Source: JAHIZC01 sp043813305
GTDB lineage: Bacteria > Omnitrophota > Gorgyraeia > Gygaellales > Profunditerraquicolaceae
Direction of reading: 5' to 3'
Assembly: GCA_043813305.1 (NCBI GenBank)
Contig: JBDRLC010000064.1
Location: 41,574-105,573 of the forward strand
Length of the DNA: 64,000 bases
Shown: positions 1 to 7,353 of the stretch, one piece after another
Layout of the letters: every line of letters begins with the position of its first letter
How positions within the stretch are numbered: the first letter of the stretch is position 1
Notes under the pieces: model-generated
Told to the model about the DNA's origin: nothing
The model's database searches: none
Seen by the model: the letters and a program-made list of their open reading frames with translations, nothing else
Position numbers and translations under genes: made by a program

Positions 1-270
1 CTTAAAGAGAATGGGAAATGGAAGGAGGAAGAGAGGTTAGGATGGGTGAGGTGTCCTTTTTCTGGCAGGGCGTATATTAGCACTGAAGGAGCTATAGGGT
101 TGATCCTCACCGGTATAAACTGGGATCAAGAGAAAGCCATTGCCATAATAAATAATAAAATATTAATGACAGGCGAGAAAGTAGGTCCGTATACCGTAGT
201 TAGTATAGAGAAGGAAAAAGTAATTTTAAACGATGGTGCTGATAAGCTGGAACTCCGCCTCTCTCAATAA
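1..270 (+). CDS. C-terminal fragment of a secretion/pilus accessory protein (GspB/PilP-like), cut by the window edge
   Basis: The reading frame is open from base 1 to the TAA at 268-270, so the gene starts before the window and about 89 residues are visible. An internal GTG at 46 could start translation, but the frame is coding-like on both sides of it. The visible part has a GINWD segment, then AIINNKILMTGEKVG and VILNDG. That layout (short beta-strands around 'AIINN.I...GdkVg...V..I....V.L.dG') is typical of the small periplasmic beta domain at the end of GspB/GspC/PilP-type proteins of type II secretion and type IV pili. The assignment rests on pattern, not a search. It fits the secretion genes at 44995-57787, but this is a separate locus. 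A hairpin terminator follows 8 nt after the stop. Confidence 0.55.
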   Translation, partial: LKENGKWKEEERLGWVRCPFSGRAYISTEGAIGLILTGINWDQEKAIAIINNKILMTGEKVGPYTVVSIEKEKVILNDGADKLELRLSQ

Positions 271-277
271 CCCCATA

Positions 278-317
278 AAAAATTCCCACACTTCAATTAA
301 TAGGTGTGGGAATTTTT
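278..317. terminator. Bidirectional intrinsic terminator
   Basis: Perfect 14-bp arms (278-291 and 304-317; core TTCCCACAC / GTGTGGGAA) around a 12-nt loop. The arms end in A5 on the left and T5 on the right, so each strand gives a stem followed by a U-run. It lies between two convergent genes: the fragment ending at 270 and cspA ending at 339. Confidence 0.85.
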
Positions 318-338
318 GTCCTGGCACTTGTATTTTAC

Positions 339-542
339 TTATGCTGCTTTAGTTACGTTAGTTGCCTGATCTCCCTTTGGACCCTGGGTGACCTCAAATT
401 CTACCTCATCGCCTTCGTTAAGGCTCTTATAGCCATCTGCGCCGATTGCACTGTAATGGACAAATACTTCCTTGCCGTCATCAGAAGTGATGAAGCCATA
501 ACCCTTTTGGTTACTGAACCATTTCACTTTTCCTCTTGCCAT
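339..542 (-). CDS. cspA: Cold-shock domain protein
   Basis: A 67-residue protein that is essentially one cold-shock OB-fold, the full length of the CspA family. The RNA-binding motifs are visible: RNP1 as KGYGFI (about residues 14-19) and RNP2 as VFVHYSAI (about 26-33). Members melt RNA secondary structure and act as cytoplasmic RNA chaperones. The start is well supported: an AAGGAGGTGAG ribosome-binding site lies at 553-563, about 10 nt upstream of the ATG. A palindromic element (567-696) begins 3 nt upstream of that site. The best promoter lies near 789-816, giving a leader of about 240 nt, in keeping with the long regulatory leaders of cold-shock genes. Which paralogue of the csp family it is cannot be told. 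Confidence 0.93.
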   Translation of the reverse strand: MARGKVKWFSNQKGYGFITSDDGKEVFVHYSAIGADGYKSLNEGDEVEFEVTQGPKGDQATNVTKAA

Positions 543-566
543 ATCTTACCGTCTCACCTCCTTCAA

Positions 567-696
567 TGAGCACATAACTTATGGAACAACGTGAACATAA
601 GTTACTGTACGAATTGAACCCTTGACATCTTCAATGTCAAGGGTTATTTCGGCCATACAACTTACGTTCTCTTTCGCTCCGTAAGTTGTGGCCTCA
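567..696. repeat. TGAG...CTCA palindromic element, copy A
   Basis: About 130 bp bounded by TGAG and CTCA. Inside lie three hairpins in a row: CATAACTTA/TAAGTTA (572-607), a 12-bp stem AACCCTTGACAT/ATGTCAAGGGTT (617-645), and ACAACTTACG/CGTAAGTTGT (657-688). Related copies occur at 28212-28357 and 37210-37371. Read on the minus strand, its CTCA end falls 3 nt before the cspA ribosome-binding site, so the whole element is transcribed in the cspA leader. A flanking direct repeat is not visible for this copy. Confidence 0.75.
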
Positions 697-788
697 ATAA
701 AAAACCGCAAAGCTAAAATCGAATCCTGGCTTTACGGTAATTTTATAATTCTCAAAACCTTACTTCTCCTTAAGCTAATTACAAGAGT

Positions 789-816
789 AATATATCATTT
801 TTTTTAATTTTGTCAA
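789..816 (-). promoter_or_regulatory. Candidate cspA promoter
   Basis: On the minus strand: TTGACA (816-811), a 16-nt spacer, then TATATT (794-789) preceded by TGA, an extended -10 form. Transcription would start near 782, giving a 240-nt 5' leader for cspA. The -35 box overlaps the -35 region of the divergent tRNA promoter. Confidence 0.65.
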
Positions 817-836
817 TTTCTTTTTTATGATATAAT
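810..836 (+). promoter_or_regulatory. Candidate promoter for tRNA-Thr
   Basis: TTGTCA (810-815) and TATAAT (831-836) with a TGA just before the -10 box (extended -10). The spacer is 15 nt, shorter than ideal. It faces away from the cspA promoter and would drive tRNA-Thr, about 140 nt downstream. Confidence 0.5.
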
Positions 837-870
837 TACATGTCTTTCGCTGGCGTAGCTTGAGTCGGTA

Positions 871-921
871 CCTGCCTGCCCTGCCTGCCGTCAGGCAGGC
901 GTCAGGCAGGCGTCAGGCAGG
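871..921. repeat. CTGCCTGCC/GGCAGG palindromic repeat cluster
   Basis: Two CTGCCTGCC-type units are followed by three GTCAGGCAGG-type units, able to form a very stable GC-rich hairpin. The same motif occurs inside the macro-domain gene at 44262-44302. It lies in the tRNA-Thr leader. Confidence 0.7.
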
Positions 922-983
922 GAGCAGTCTTTCGCCCCTCGACTGAGAGCAGAAGAAACTATTAAGTCCGGGGTCCCTCGGTT

Positions 984-1058
984 GCCGATGTGGCTCAATG
1001 GTAGAGCAAGGCTTTCGTAAAGCCTGGGTTGGTGGTTCGATTCCACTCATCGGCTCCA
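984..1058 (+). tRNA. tRNA-Thr (anticodon CGU)
   Basis: A 75-nt cloverleaf: acceptor GCCGATG/CATCGGC, D-arm GCTC/GAGC, anticodon stem AGGCT/AGCCT with loop TTCGTAA (anticodon CGT, reading ACG), T-arm GGTGG/CCACT with loop TTCGATT, discriminator T and an encoded CCA. Imperfect inverted repeats (GTCCCTCG at 973-980, CGAGGGATCCC at 1069-1079) flank it. Confidence 0.93.
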
Positions 1059-1227
1059 TAAAAATCTCTCGAGGGATCCCGAGCCTACATCTGTAAGTTA
1101 GCATAAAGCGAGGGATAAAGCACAGCGCGGTGGTTTCCCGATTGGCTAATTAATACGCGGTCGGGATTCCGACAGAGATTTTGTTAATACGCGGCCGGGA
1201 CGATTCCACTCGCCAGCTTATAATTTT
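1059..1227. other. Intergenic spacer with short repeats
   Basis: No gene is seen. It holds an 11-bp direct repeat, TTAATACGCGG (1150-1160 and 1184-1194). It also holds a second copy of an 11-bp tRNA T-arm segment, CGATTCCACTC (1038-1048 in the tRNA, 1201-1211 here), which may be the remnant of a duplicated tRNA 3' end. Confidence 0.4.
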
Positions 1228-2481
1228 ATGGCTAAATTCTCCGAGGTATTAAAAAACCGTAATTTCTTTCTTTTGTGGCTGGGTCAGATAATCTCTCAGG
1301 TGGGGGATAGGCTTGGTCAGATGGCCCTGATTGCCCTGGTTTACTTTAGGGCGCCGGGTTCCACTTTCGAAATCGCCAAGATTCTTTCCTTTACGATAAT
1401 CCCCGTATTCTTAATCGGACCGGTCGCGGGAGTTTATGTAGATAGGTGGGACAGGCGCCGCACAATGTATATTTGCGATATCCTAAGAGCAATACTGGTG
1501 GTACTCATCCCGTTATTTTTGTTCTATAGCAAGAGTATGATCCCGGTATATCTGATTGTATTTTTTGCTTTTTCTATAGGAAGATTTTTTGTGCCGGCAA
1601 AATTAGCCATCGTTCCGGATTTAGTAGAGGAGAAAGATTTACTGATCGCAAATTCCCTGGTTAATACTACCGGTATGATTGCAGCGGTAGTGGGTTTTGG
1701 TGTAAGCGGTGTTCTGGTTGAGTGGGTAGGTGCAAAGTTCGGGTTTTATTTAGATGCCTTGAGTTTTTTCGCCTCCGGAGTACTGATCTTTTTTATCATG
1801 ACCAAAACACGCCGATCTGTTAACTTTATGGAAACAGGTAAGGAAATAGTTGATTTAATCAGTAAGTCTGTGTTTATAGAGATCAAAGAGGGTGTCTTAT
1901 ATTTTATCCGGAATAAAGACATCCGTTTTACTGCCGGAATAATGTTTATTTTATGGTCTGCACTGGGAGCAGTATATGTGGTATTTATTGTCTTCGTACA
2001 GAATACCCTGAATTCAGCAACCAAAGACCTGGGCTTGTTAGTGATGTTCCTGGGAGGAGGATTATTTTTAGGCACCATTGTATATGGCAAGTTCGGACAG
2101 CGGCTCTCGCATTATAAGAGCATATTCAGCTCATTAATTTTAAGCGGTCTGATGCTGAATATTTTTGCCCGTACCTTAGATCAGTATCCCCGGTTTGACA
2201 TCGCCGCTTTGCTGTCTTTATTATTAGGATTTACGATCGCACCGATCATGGTGGCCTCATATACGATTGTGCATAAGGCAAGCGCGAATGAGATGATGGG
2301 GAAGATTTTTAGCTCTTTAGAGATAGTGATGCATTTAGGATTTATATTGTTTATGTTTATAAGCAGCCTGTTGGCAGAAAAGTTCTCCAATTTTTTAATC
2401 CTGACGGTTGTAGGTTGCTTATTCAGCGTCTTAGGAATAATAAATCTAATATTTCACCGTAAGATCCCATGGTTAGACTAG
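1228..2481 (+). CDS. MFS transporter (MFS_3/EntS-like exporter type)
   Basis: A 417-residue integral membrane protein with about 12 hydrophobic segments, the normal size for the major facilitator superfamily. The N-terminal stretch (NFFLLWLGQIISQVGDRL) and the loop 2-3 motif GVYVDRWDRRR (near residue 70) are typical of the 'transmembrane secretion effector' branch, which includes the enterobactin exporter EntS and macrolide efflux proteins. Substrate cannot be told. No good ribosome-binding site precedes the ATG at 1228. The 3' end overlaps the rnfC start by 13 bp, so it probably shares the Rnf transcript, although a function linked to Rnf is not known. Confidence 0.8.
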   Translation: MAKFSEVLKNRNFFLLWLGQIISQVGDRLGQMALIALVYFRAPGSTFEIAKILSFTIIPVFLIGPVAGVYVDRWDRRRTMYICDILRAILVVLIPLFLFYSKSMIPVYLIVFFAFSIGRFFVPAKLAIVPDLVEEKDLLIANSLVNTTGMIAAVVGFGVSGVLVEWVGAKFGFYLDALSFFASGVLIFFIMTKTRRSVNFMETGKEIVDLISKSVFIEIKEGVLYFIRNKDIRFTAGIMFILWSALGAVYVVFIVFVQNTLNSATKDLGLLVMFLGGGLFLGTIVYGKFGQRLSHYKSIFSSLILSGLMLNIFARTLDQYPRFDIAALLSLLLGFTIAPIMVASYTIVHKASANEMMGKIFSSLEIVMHLGFILFMFISSLLAEKFSNFLILTVVGCLFSVLGIINLIFHRKIPWLD

Positions 2482-3815
2482 AAAAGCATAAACACCAGAC
2501 AGAAAATAAAGCGATTCAAGAACTACCTATCCCTAGCCGGGTTTATATTCCCCTGAGCCAGCATATAGGCAGGATCTGTGCTCCTCTAGTCAAAGTGGGA
2601 GATTCCGTAGCTCTAGGCCAGAAGATAGCCGCAGCTGATTCGCATGTATATGCACCTATACATGCCTCTGTTTCCGGAAAGGTTGTTGCGATTGATGATT
2701 GTCCGCATCCTGTGTTAGGAAGTTGTAAAGCTATAATTATTGATAGTGATAAAAGCCTGGCTAGAACCCAGAACCTACCTGTCCCGAGCGCAGTCGAGGG
2801 AGAACCTGAAACCCAAGAGGAGATAGAAGATTTATCTGCTGAGCAAATTCGTAGTATAGTGCTTGAGGCGGGGATTGTCGGGATGGGAGGCGCAAGTTTT
2901 CCCGCACACATAAAATTAAATCCGCCTAAGCCGGTTGACGCCTTGGTTATAAACGGCGCAGAGTGTGAGCCTTATTTGACTAGTGATTACCGGTTGATGA
3001 TCGAGAGAGCTAAGGAGATTCTATCAGGCGTCGAACTAGTTGTAAAATGCTTAGGGGTTAAAAAGGTAATCATCGCTATTGAAGATAATAAGCCGGAGGC
3101 GATCAAAGTATTTCAGTCGGTCATAGATTTTAGATCTTCAATACTAGAACAAGAATCTAGCATCAAGAATCCAGTATCAGTTATATTAAGAGTCCTGAAA
3201 TCCTTTTATCCTCAAGGTGGAGAAAAGCAATTAATTAAAAATACCCTAAGACGCGAAGTGCCATCAGGGAAATTACCCTTTGATGTAGGGGTAGTAGTGC
3301 ACAATGTCGCTACGCTGTATGCCATCTATGAAGCTGCGTATCTAGAAAAGCCTTTGTATGAGAGGGTAGTTACGGTTACGGGAGATTGCTTAGAGAATCC
3401 GGGAAATTTTTTAGTGCGCATAGGTACACCTTTTAAAGATTTGATTGCTCAATGTGGCCCTATGAAGCAGGAGCCTGAAAAGGTCATATCAGGGGGGCCG
3501 ATGATGGGGATTGCCCAGTACAGCCTGGATGTGCCGGTGATCAAAAGCACTAATGGTATTGTTTGTCTAAAGAGAGCTGAACTCAAGCCATCAGTTGAGG
3601 CGTTATGTGTACGCTGCGGCCGCTGCGTAGAGTATTGTCCCGTAGGACTATTGCCTTGTATGATCGGGATGGCGAGTGAGAAAGAAAAGTGGGATTTGGC
3701 AAAGGCATATGGATGCCTGGATTGTATGGAGTGCGGATTATGCAACTATATCTGTCCGCAGAAGAAAGACTTGTTACAGTCGATTAAGAAGGCAAAATTA
3801 AGGAATGATCCATGA
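2469..3815 (+). CDS. rnfC: Rnf complex subunit C (NADH/Fe-S subunit)
   Basis: A 448-residue peripheral subunit of the ion-translocating ferredoxin:NAD oxidoreductase. The N-terminal part matches the RnfC barrel-sandwich region (IPLSQHIGRICAPLVKVGD). The NADH/FMN (SLBB-type) region includes GMGGASFPAHIKL and NGAECEPYLTSDY. Two 4Fe-4S clusters are bound near the C-terminus: C380-C383-C386-C390 and C416-C419-C422 with a later CP. Residues about 97-118 (LARTQNLPVPSAVEGEPETQEE) are not family-like and coincide with two dispersed repeat motifs (2763-2805), apparently an in-frame insertion. The start overlaps the MFS gene; the end overlaps rnfG by 4 bp. Confidence 0.95.
   Translation: MVRLEKHKHQTENKAIQELPIPSRVYIPLSQHIGRICAPLVKVGDSVALGQKIAAADSHVYAPIHASVSGKVVAIDDCPHPVLGSCKAIIIDSDKSLARTQNLPVPSAVEGEPETQEEIEDLSAEQIRSIVLEAGIVGMGGASFPAHIKLNPPKPVDALVINGAECEPYLTSDYRLMIERAKEILSGVELVVKCLGVKKVIIAIEDNKPEAIKVFQSVIDFRSSILEQESSIKNPVSVILRVLKSFYPQGGEKQLIKNTLRREVPSGKLPFDVGVVVHNVATLYAIYEAAYLEKPLYERVVTVTGDCLENPGNFLVRIGTPFKDLIAQCGPMKQEPEKVISGGPMMGIAQYSLDVPVIKSTNGIVCLKRAELKPSVEALCVRCGRCVEYCPVGLLPCMIGMASEKEKWDLAKAYGCLDCMECGLCNYICPQKKDLLQSIKKAKLRNDP
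2763..2805. repeat. Dispersed repeat motifs inside rnfC
   Basis: AGAACCCAGAACCTA is followed by CCCGAGCGCAGTCGAGGG. The first resembles the AAACCCAGAACCTA repeats in purL (26018-26050) and purM (33404-33431). The second resembles half of the TTCGAC/GCTCAG elements near purQ, purE and rpiB. Both are read in frame. Confidence 0.55.
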
Positions 3816-4342
3816 AAGAGACGATTAGATATAGTTTGATATTGGGCATAATATGTTTTTTGGCCAGCGCGGTTTTATCTGTAGTCAATGCCGTAACCGC
3901 GCCAAAGATAGAAGAGCAGAGGATGCTTGAAGAGAAGGCTGCCTTAGAAGAAGTGATGCCGGAAGCAACCGAGTTTCTAGCAAAATCCTTGGGTGATTCG
4001 GTTTATTATCTGGCTTTTAATGATCAAAGGCTTATCGGGTTTGTGATTAAATCCAGCGGCGAAGGGTATTCTTCGGATATCGTGACCTTGACCGGTCTAG
4101 ATCTTAAATTAGAGATTGTTGATATCAAGATCCTCTCTCAAAACGAGACTCCCGGTTTAGGGAGCAGGGTAGAAGAAGCCTCTTTTAGAGAACAGTTCCA
4201 GGGAAGGGGTTTAAATTCTATGGATCAAGTCGAGGCAATAACCGGAGCAACTATCTCTTCTTCCGCAGTGATCGATTCAATTAAAAAACAGATATTAGAA
4301 CTTAAAGATATATTACTTCAGGAGATTAATAATGCCGGATAG
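3812..4342 (+). CDS. rnfG: Rnf complex subunit G (covalent FMN subunit)
   Basis: 176 residues: one N-terminal membrane helix (about 8-28) followed by a periplasmic FMN_bind domain. The flavinylation motif TGATISS (144-150) is present; by analogy FMN is attached by phosphoester bond to Thr147, the work of ApbE, which is encoded at 15143. The protein passes electrons between the RnfD and RnfC/B sides of the Rnf pump. It starts with an ATGA overlap with rnfC and overlaps rnfD by 11 bp. An AGGAG ribosome-binding site for rnfD lies within its last codons. Confidence 0.94.
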   Translation: MKETIRYSLILGIICFLASAVLSVVNAVTAPKIEEQRMLEEKAALEEVMPEATEFLAKSLGDSVYYLAFNDQRLIGFVIKSSGEGYSSDIVTLTGLDLKLEIVDIKILSQNETPGLGSRVEEASFREQFQGRGLNSMDQVEAITGATISSSAVIDSIKKQILELKDILLQEINNAG

Positions 4343-5264
4343 ACTAACAGCCAGTACATCTCCGCATATCCATAGCCATGAATTAACTGCTCAAGCAATG
4401 TGGTCAGTATTTCTGGCTTTAGTGCCTGCCGGGGTTGCCGGAGTCTATATCTTTGGTTTATCTGCTCTAAAGATTATCGTTATCTCAATATTAAGTTGTA
4501 TAATTTTTGAGGCTTTAATCCAGAGATTGACCGGAAGAGAAGTTACTATCTTAGACGGTTCCGCAGCTATTACTGGTATTTTATTGGCTTATAATCTATC
4601 TTCAAATGTTCCTCTTTGGATCCCTGTTGTTGGAAGTTTCTTTGCTATTGCTATAGTAAAGCTGGCGTTCGGAGGACTGGGAAGGAATATTTTTAATCCT
4701 GCCTTAGCAGCCCGCGCATTTTTACTCGCCTCCTGGCCGAAATATATGACTGATTTTGATGCCCTTACCGGCGCAACACCCTTAGTAATGATCAAAGAAG
4801 GAAAGGCGCATGATTTAGCGGAGTTAGGGTTGACCTACTGGGATTTATTCTTAGGCAAGAGAGGGGGTTGCATCGGAGAGGTATGCATTCTGGCTTTATT
4901 ACTCGGCGCAGTCTATTTACTCTGGAAGAAACATATCTGGTGGCAGACACCGTTTGCTTTTGTTATTACGCTGGGAGGTTTGAGCTGGATTTTCGCAGTG
5001 CAGGGTTTTTTCAAAGGTGATTTTCTATTTAGTATCTTATCCGGTGGAATAATTCTTGGCGCTTTTTTTATGGCTACTGATTATGTTACCAGCCCTCTGT
5101 GCAGAAGGGGGCAGCTGGTATTTGGTATTGGTTGCGGATTGGTTGCTTTTCTCATACGCAGGTTCGGAGGATATCCGGAAGGGGTATCTTATGCAATTTT
5201 AATTATGAATGCATTTGTACCTTTGATTGACAGGCATATCCGGCCAAGGGTATATGGAACGTGA
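4332..5264 (+). CDS. rnfD: Rnf complex subunit D (membrane flavoprotein)
   Basis: 310 residues, multi-spanning. It starts with the family signature SPHIHS (10-15), carries the long GR..FNPALAARAF segment (118-130) and has the covalent FMN motif TGATP (146-150, Thr149 the likely attachment site). RnfD is homologous to NqrB and forms part of the ion path. Length is normal. An AGGAG ribosome-binding site lies at 4320-4324. It overlaps rnfG by 11 bp and rnfE by 4 bp (GTGATGA), indicating translational coupling through the operon. Confidence 0.95.
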   Translation: MPDRLTASTSPHIHSHELTAQAMWSVFLALVPAGVAGVYIFGLSALKIIVISILSCIIFEALIQRLTGREVTILDGSAAITGILLAYNLSSNVPLWIPVVGSFFAIAIVKLAFGGLGRNIFNPALAARAFLLASWPKYMTDFDALTGATPLVMIKEGKAHDLAELGLTYWDLFLGKRGGCIGEVCILALLLGAVYLLWKKHIWWQTPFAFVITLGGLSWIFAVQGFFKGDFLFSILSGGIILGAFFMATDYVTSPLCRRGQLVFGIGCGLVAFLIRRFGGYPEGVSYAILIMNAFVPLIDRHIRPRVYGT

Positions 5265-5866
5265 TGAGTTTAATTAAAGAATTAACTAAAGGCATATCAA
5301 AAGAGAATCCTACATTAGGGCTTGTTTTGGGGTTGTGTCCTGCCTTAGCAGTCTCTACTTCCGTAAGCAATGCTGTTGGCATGGGGATCGCCGCTACTTT
5401 TGTTCTGCTTGGTTCAAATACTATAATTTCAGGAATCCGAAGATTGATTCCTGAGCGCATCAGGCTTCCGGCGTTTATCGTAATTATTGCTACATTCGTG
5501 ACTATTTGTGAGTTGGTAATGAAAGCATATTTTCCGGTTTTAGATGCTAATCTGGGGATATTCGTTCCATTGATTGTAGTGAATTGTATTATTTTAGGAA
5601 GGGCCGAAGCCTTTGCCTCAAAGAATCCGATTTTACCTTCGATCTTTGATGCCATCGGTATGGGTATTGGTTTTACTCTAGCATTAATTTCAGTAGCTTT
5701 GGTACGCGAGATCTTGGGCGCGGGGAGTATCGCCGGATTTAAATTAACCGATAATTTTGAACCGGTAGCTATGATGATACTTGCGCCGGGAGCCTTGCTT
5801 ACACTGGGTTTGTTAATTGCCTTAACTAATCTGCTTAAAACTAAAGGCAAGAGAGGGCAGCAATAA
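5261..5866 (+). CDS. rnfE: Rnf complex subunit E
   Basis: 201 residues with six predicted membrane helices, the normal size for RnfE/NqrD. Typical stretches are KGISKENPTLGLVLGLCPALAVS near the start, and the half-helix cysteine region in GLCPALAV and VNCIILGRAEAFA. RnfE and RnfA are inverted-topology partners that hold a shared Fe-S centre in the membrane. The gene is packed between rnfD (4-bp overlap) and rnfA (1-bp overlap of stop and start). Confidence 0.94.
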   Translation: MMSLIKELTKGISKENPTLGLVLGLCPALAVSTSVSNAVGMGIAATFVLLGSNTIISGIRRLIPERIRLPAFIVIIATFVTICELVMKAYFPVLDANLGIFVPLIVVNCIILGRAEAFASKNPILPSIFDAIGMGIGFTLALISVALVREILGAGSIAGFKLTDNFEPVAMMILAPGALLTLGLLIALTNLLKTKGKRGQQ

Positions 5867-6471
5867 TGGATTTTGCTAAAATTTTGACTATAGCCATCAG
5901 TATGATCTTCATCAATAATTTTATTCTCTCTAAATTCCTCGGCCTTTGTCCTTTCTTAGGGGTCTCTAAGGAAACTAAATCAGCGCTTTCCATGGGGTTT
6001 GCAGTGATATTTGTAATGACTATATCCAGTATTATCACCTGGTTGGTATATAACTTTGTATTACTGCGTTTTAATATCGGATATTTAAGGACGATTACCT
6101 TTATCTTGGTTATTGCCGCATCTGTTCAGTTCATAGAGATAGTGATTAGAAGATATTCTCCTGCTTTGTATAGGGCTTTAGGGATTTATCTGCCTTTGAT
6201 TACTACCAATTGCGCTGTTTTGGGTGTGACGATATTAAATATCAATAATTTTTCTAAGGGAGTTTCTTTAGCAGAGAGTTTTCTTTACTCTACCGCTCAG
6301 GCTTTTTTTGCCGGTGTAGGTTTCTTACTGGCGCTGATTATTATGTCAGGGATCCGCGAGCGCCTGGAATTGATCGATATACCAAAGAGCCTGCAGGGTA
6401 TTCCTATAGCTTTTGTGGTTGCCTCGCTGATGAGCCTGGCATTTATGGGATTTAACGGGTTCTCCCGCTAA
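5866..6471 (+). CDS. rnfA: Rnf complex subunit A
   Basis: 201 residues and six membrane segments. Family signatures are FINNFILSKFLGLCPFLGVSK near the N-terminus and LPLITTNCAVLGVT near residue 110, each with the conserved cysteine that pairs with RnfE to coordinate the membrane Fe-S cluster. Its last segment ends at SLAFMGFNG. It shares its first base with the rnfE stop. A 66-nt gap holding a small palindrome (6487-6500) separates it from rnfB, the only real gap in the operon. Confidence 0.94.
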   Translation: MDFAKILTIAISMIFINNFILSKFLGLCPFLGVSKETKSALSMGFAVIFVMTISSIITWLVYNFVLLRFNIGYLRTITFILVIAASVQFIEIVIRRYSPALYRALGIYLPLITTNCAVLGVTILNINNFSKGVSLAESFLYSTAQAFFAGVGFLLALIIMSGIRERLELIDIPKSLQGIPIAFVVASLMSLAFMGFNGFSR

Positions 6472-6486
6472 ACTGATTAATTAGCA

Positions 6487-6500
6487 GGCGGGATCCCGCC
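6487..6500. repeat. GC-rich palindrome between rnfA and rnfB
   Basis: A perfect 14-bp palindrome, GGCGGGATCCCGCC. It could form a small mRNA hairpin that adjusts processing or rnfB translation. There is no U-run, so it is not a terminator. Confidence 0.45.
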
Positions 6501-6537
6501 ATCGAATAAGTGTAGAGTGGCGGGGAGGTTTTAAATC

Positions 6538-7353
6538 ATGGATATATTACCGCCGATTTTAACTTTAACCGGATTGGGAGTTGTTTTTGGGGCAGGTCTT
6601 GCTCTGGCAGCTAAGAAGTTCTGCGTAACTGCTGATCCCCGTCTGGAAAAAATATATGCTCAACTTCCCGGAGCAAACTGCGGCGCCTGCGGTAAGCCGG
6701 GATGTATCGGATTTGCCGAAGGTTTGATTCAGGGGACTTGTTCTATTGAAGGATGTGTACTAGCTGAGGAAAAAGTGCGCGAGATGATCGCAGGTGTGTT
6801 AGGGGTGGAACATAAAGCAAAATTAAAGAAGGTGGCTGTTCTGCATTGTAATGGAGGGAATAAACGGGCAAAGGATAAATTTGAATATAGCGGCATAAGA
6901 AGCTGTCTTTCTGCTGATCTTGTTGCAGGAGGGCCGAAGGCCTGTATTTATGGCTGTATAGGATACGCGGATTGTCAGCGGGTTTGTCCCTTTGGCGCAA
7001 TTACAATGAGTGCAGAAGGCCTACCGGTGGTTAATGAGGATAAGTGTACTGCCTGCGCTAAGTGTATAGTAGCATGCCCTAAGAAACTTTTCAGTTTGGT
7101 CTCAGCTGACAAAAATTATCTTGTGCGCTGTAAATCTCTTGATCTGGGGAAAAAAGTAATGCGGGCCTGTTCTGTTGGATGTATTGCCTGCCGTAAATGT
7201 GAGAAGGCCTGTCCGCTTGAGGCAATTAAGATGATTGATAATCTTTCGGTTATTGACTATAATATCTGTGATAACCGCGGTGAGTGTTTCAGGGTCTGTC
7301 CTACCAAGAGTATTACCAGGAAGGAAAATAAGTTATGGAAGATGCGGGCTTAA
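6538..7353 (+). CDS. rnfB: Rnf complex subunit B (ferredoxin-like electron entry subunit)
   Basis: 271 residues: an N-terminal membrane helix (about 5-25), then the RnfB Fe-S domain with C48-x2-C51-x4-C56-x11-C68. Several 4Fe-4S ferredoxin motifs follow (CIYGCIGYADCQRVCP, CTACAKCIVACP, CIACRKCEKACP, CDNRGECFRVCP). RnfB takes electrons from reduced ferredoxin and hands them to the membrane subunits. The multi-ferredoxin C-terminus is in line with anaerobe-type RnfB. A GGGGAGG ribosome-binding site precedes the ATG. The 3' end overlaps purN by 19 bp. Confidence 0.95.
   Translation: MDILPPILTLTGLGVVFGAGLALAAKKFCVTADPRLEKIYAQLPGANCGACGKPGCIGFAEGLIQGTCSIEGCVLAEEKVREMIAGVLGVEHKAKLKKVAVLHCNGGNKRAKDKFEYSGIRSCLSADLVAGGPKACIYGCIGYADCQRVCPFGAITMSAEGLPVVNEDKCTACAKCIVACPKKLFSLVSADKNYLVRCKSLDLGKKVMRACSVGCIACRKCEKACPLEAIKMIDNLSVIDYNICDNRGECFRVCPTKSITRKENKLWKMRA

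Noticed and set aside
306..569. Plus-strand frame of 87 codons
   Set aside because: It is the complement of cspA, which has the family motifs and a strong ribosome-binding site.
913..1104. Minus-strand frame of 63 codons over tRNA-Thr
   Set aside because: It is antisense to the tRNA; the 'MEPMSGIEPPTQALRKPC' type of peptide is the usual false product of reading a tRNA backwards.
5203..5850. Minus-strand frame of 215 codons opposite rnfE
   Set aside because: The plus strand encodes an unmistakable RnfE; the opposite frame is low-complexity and shows no motif.
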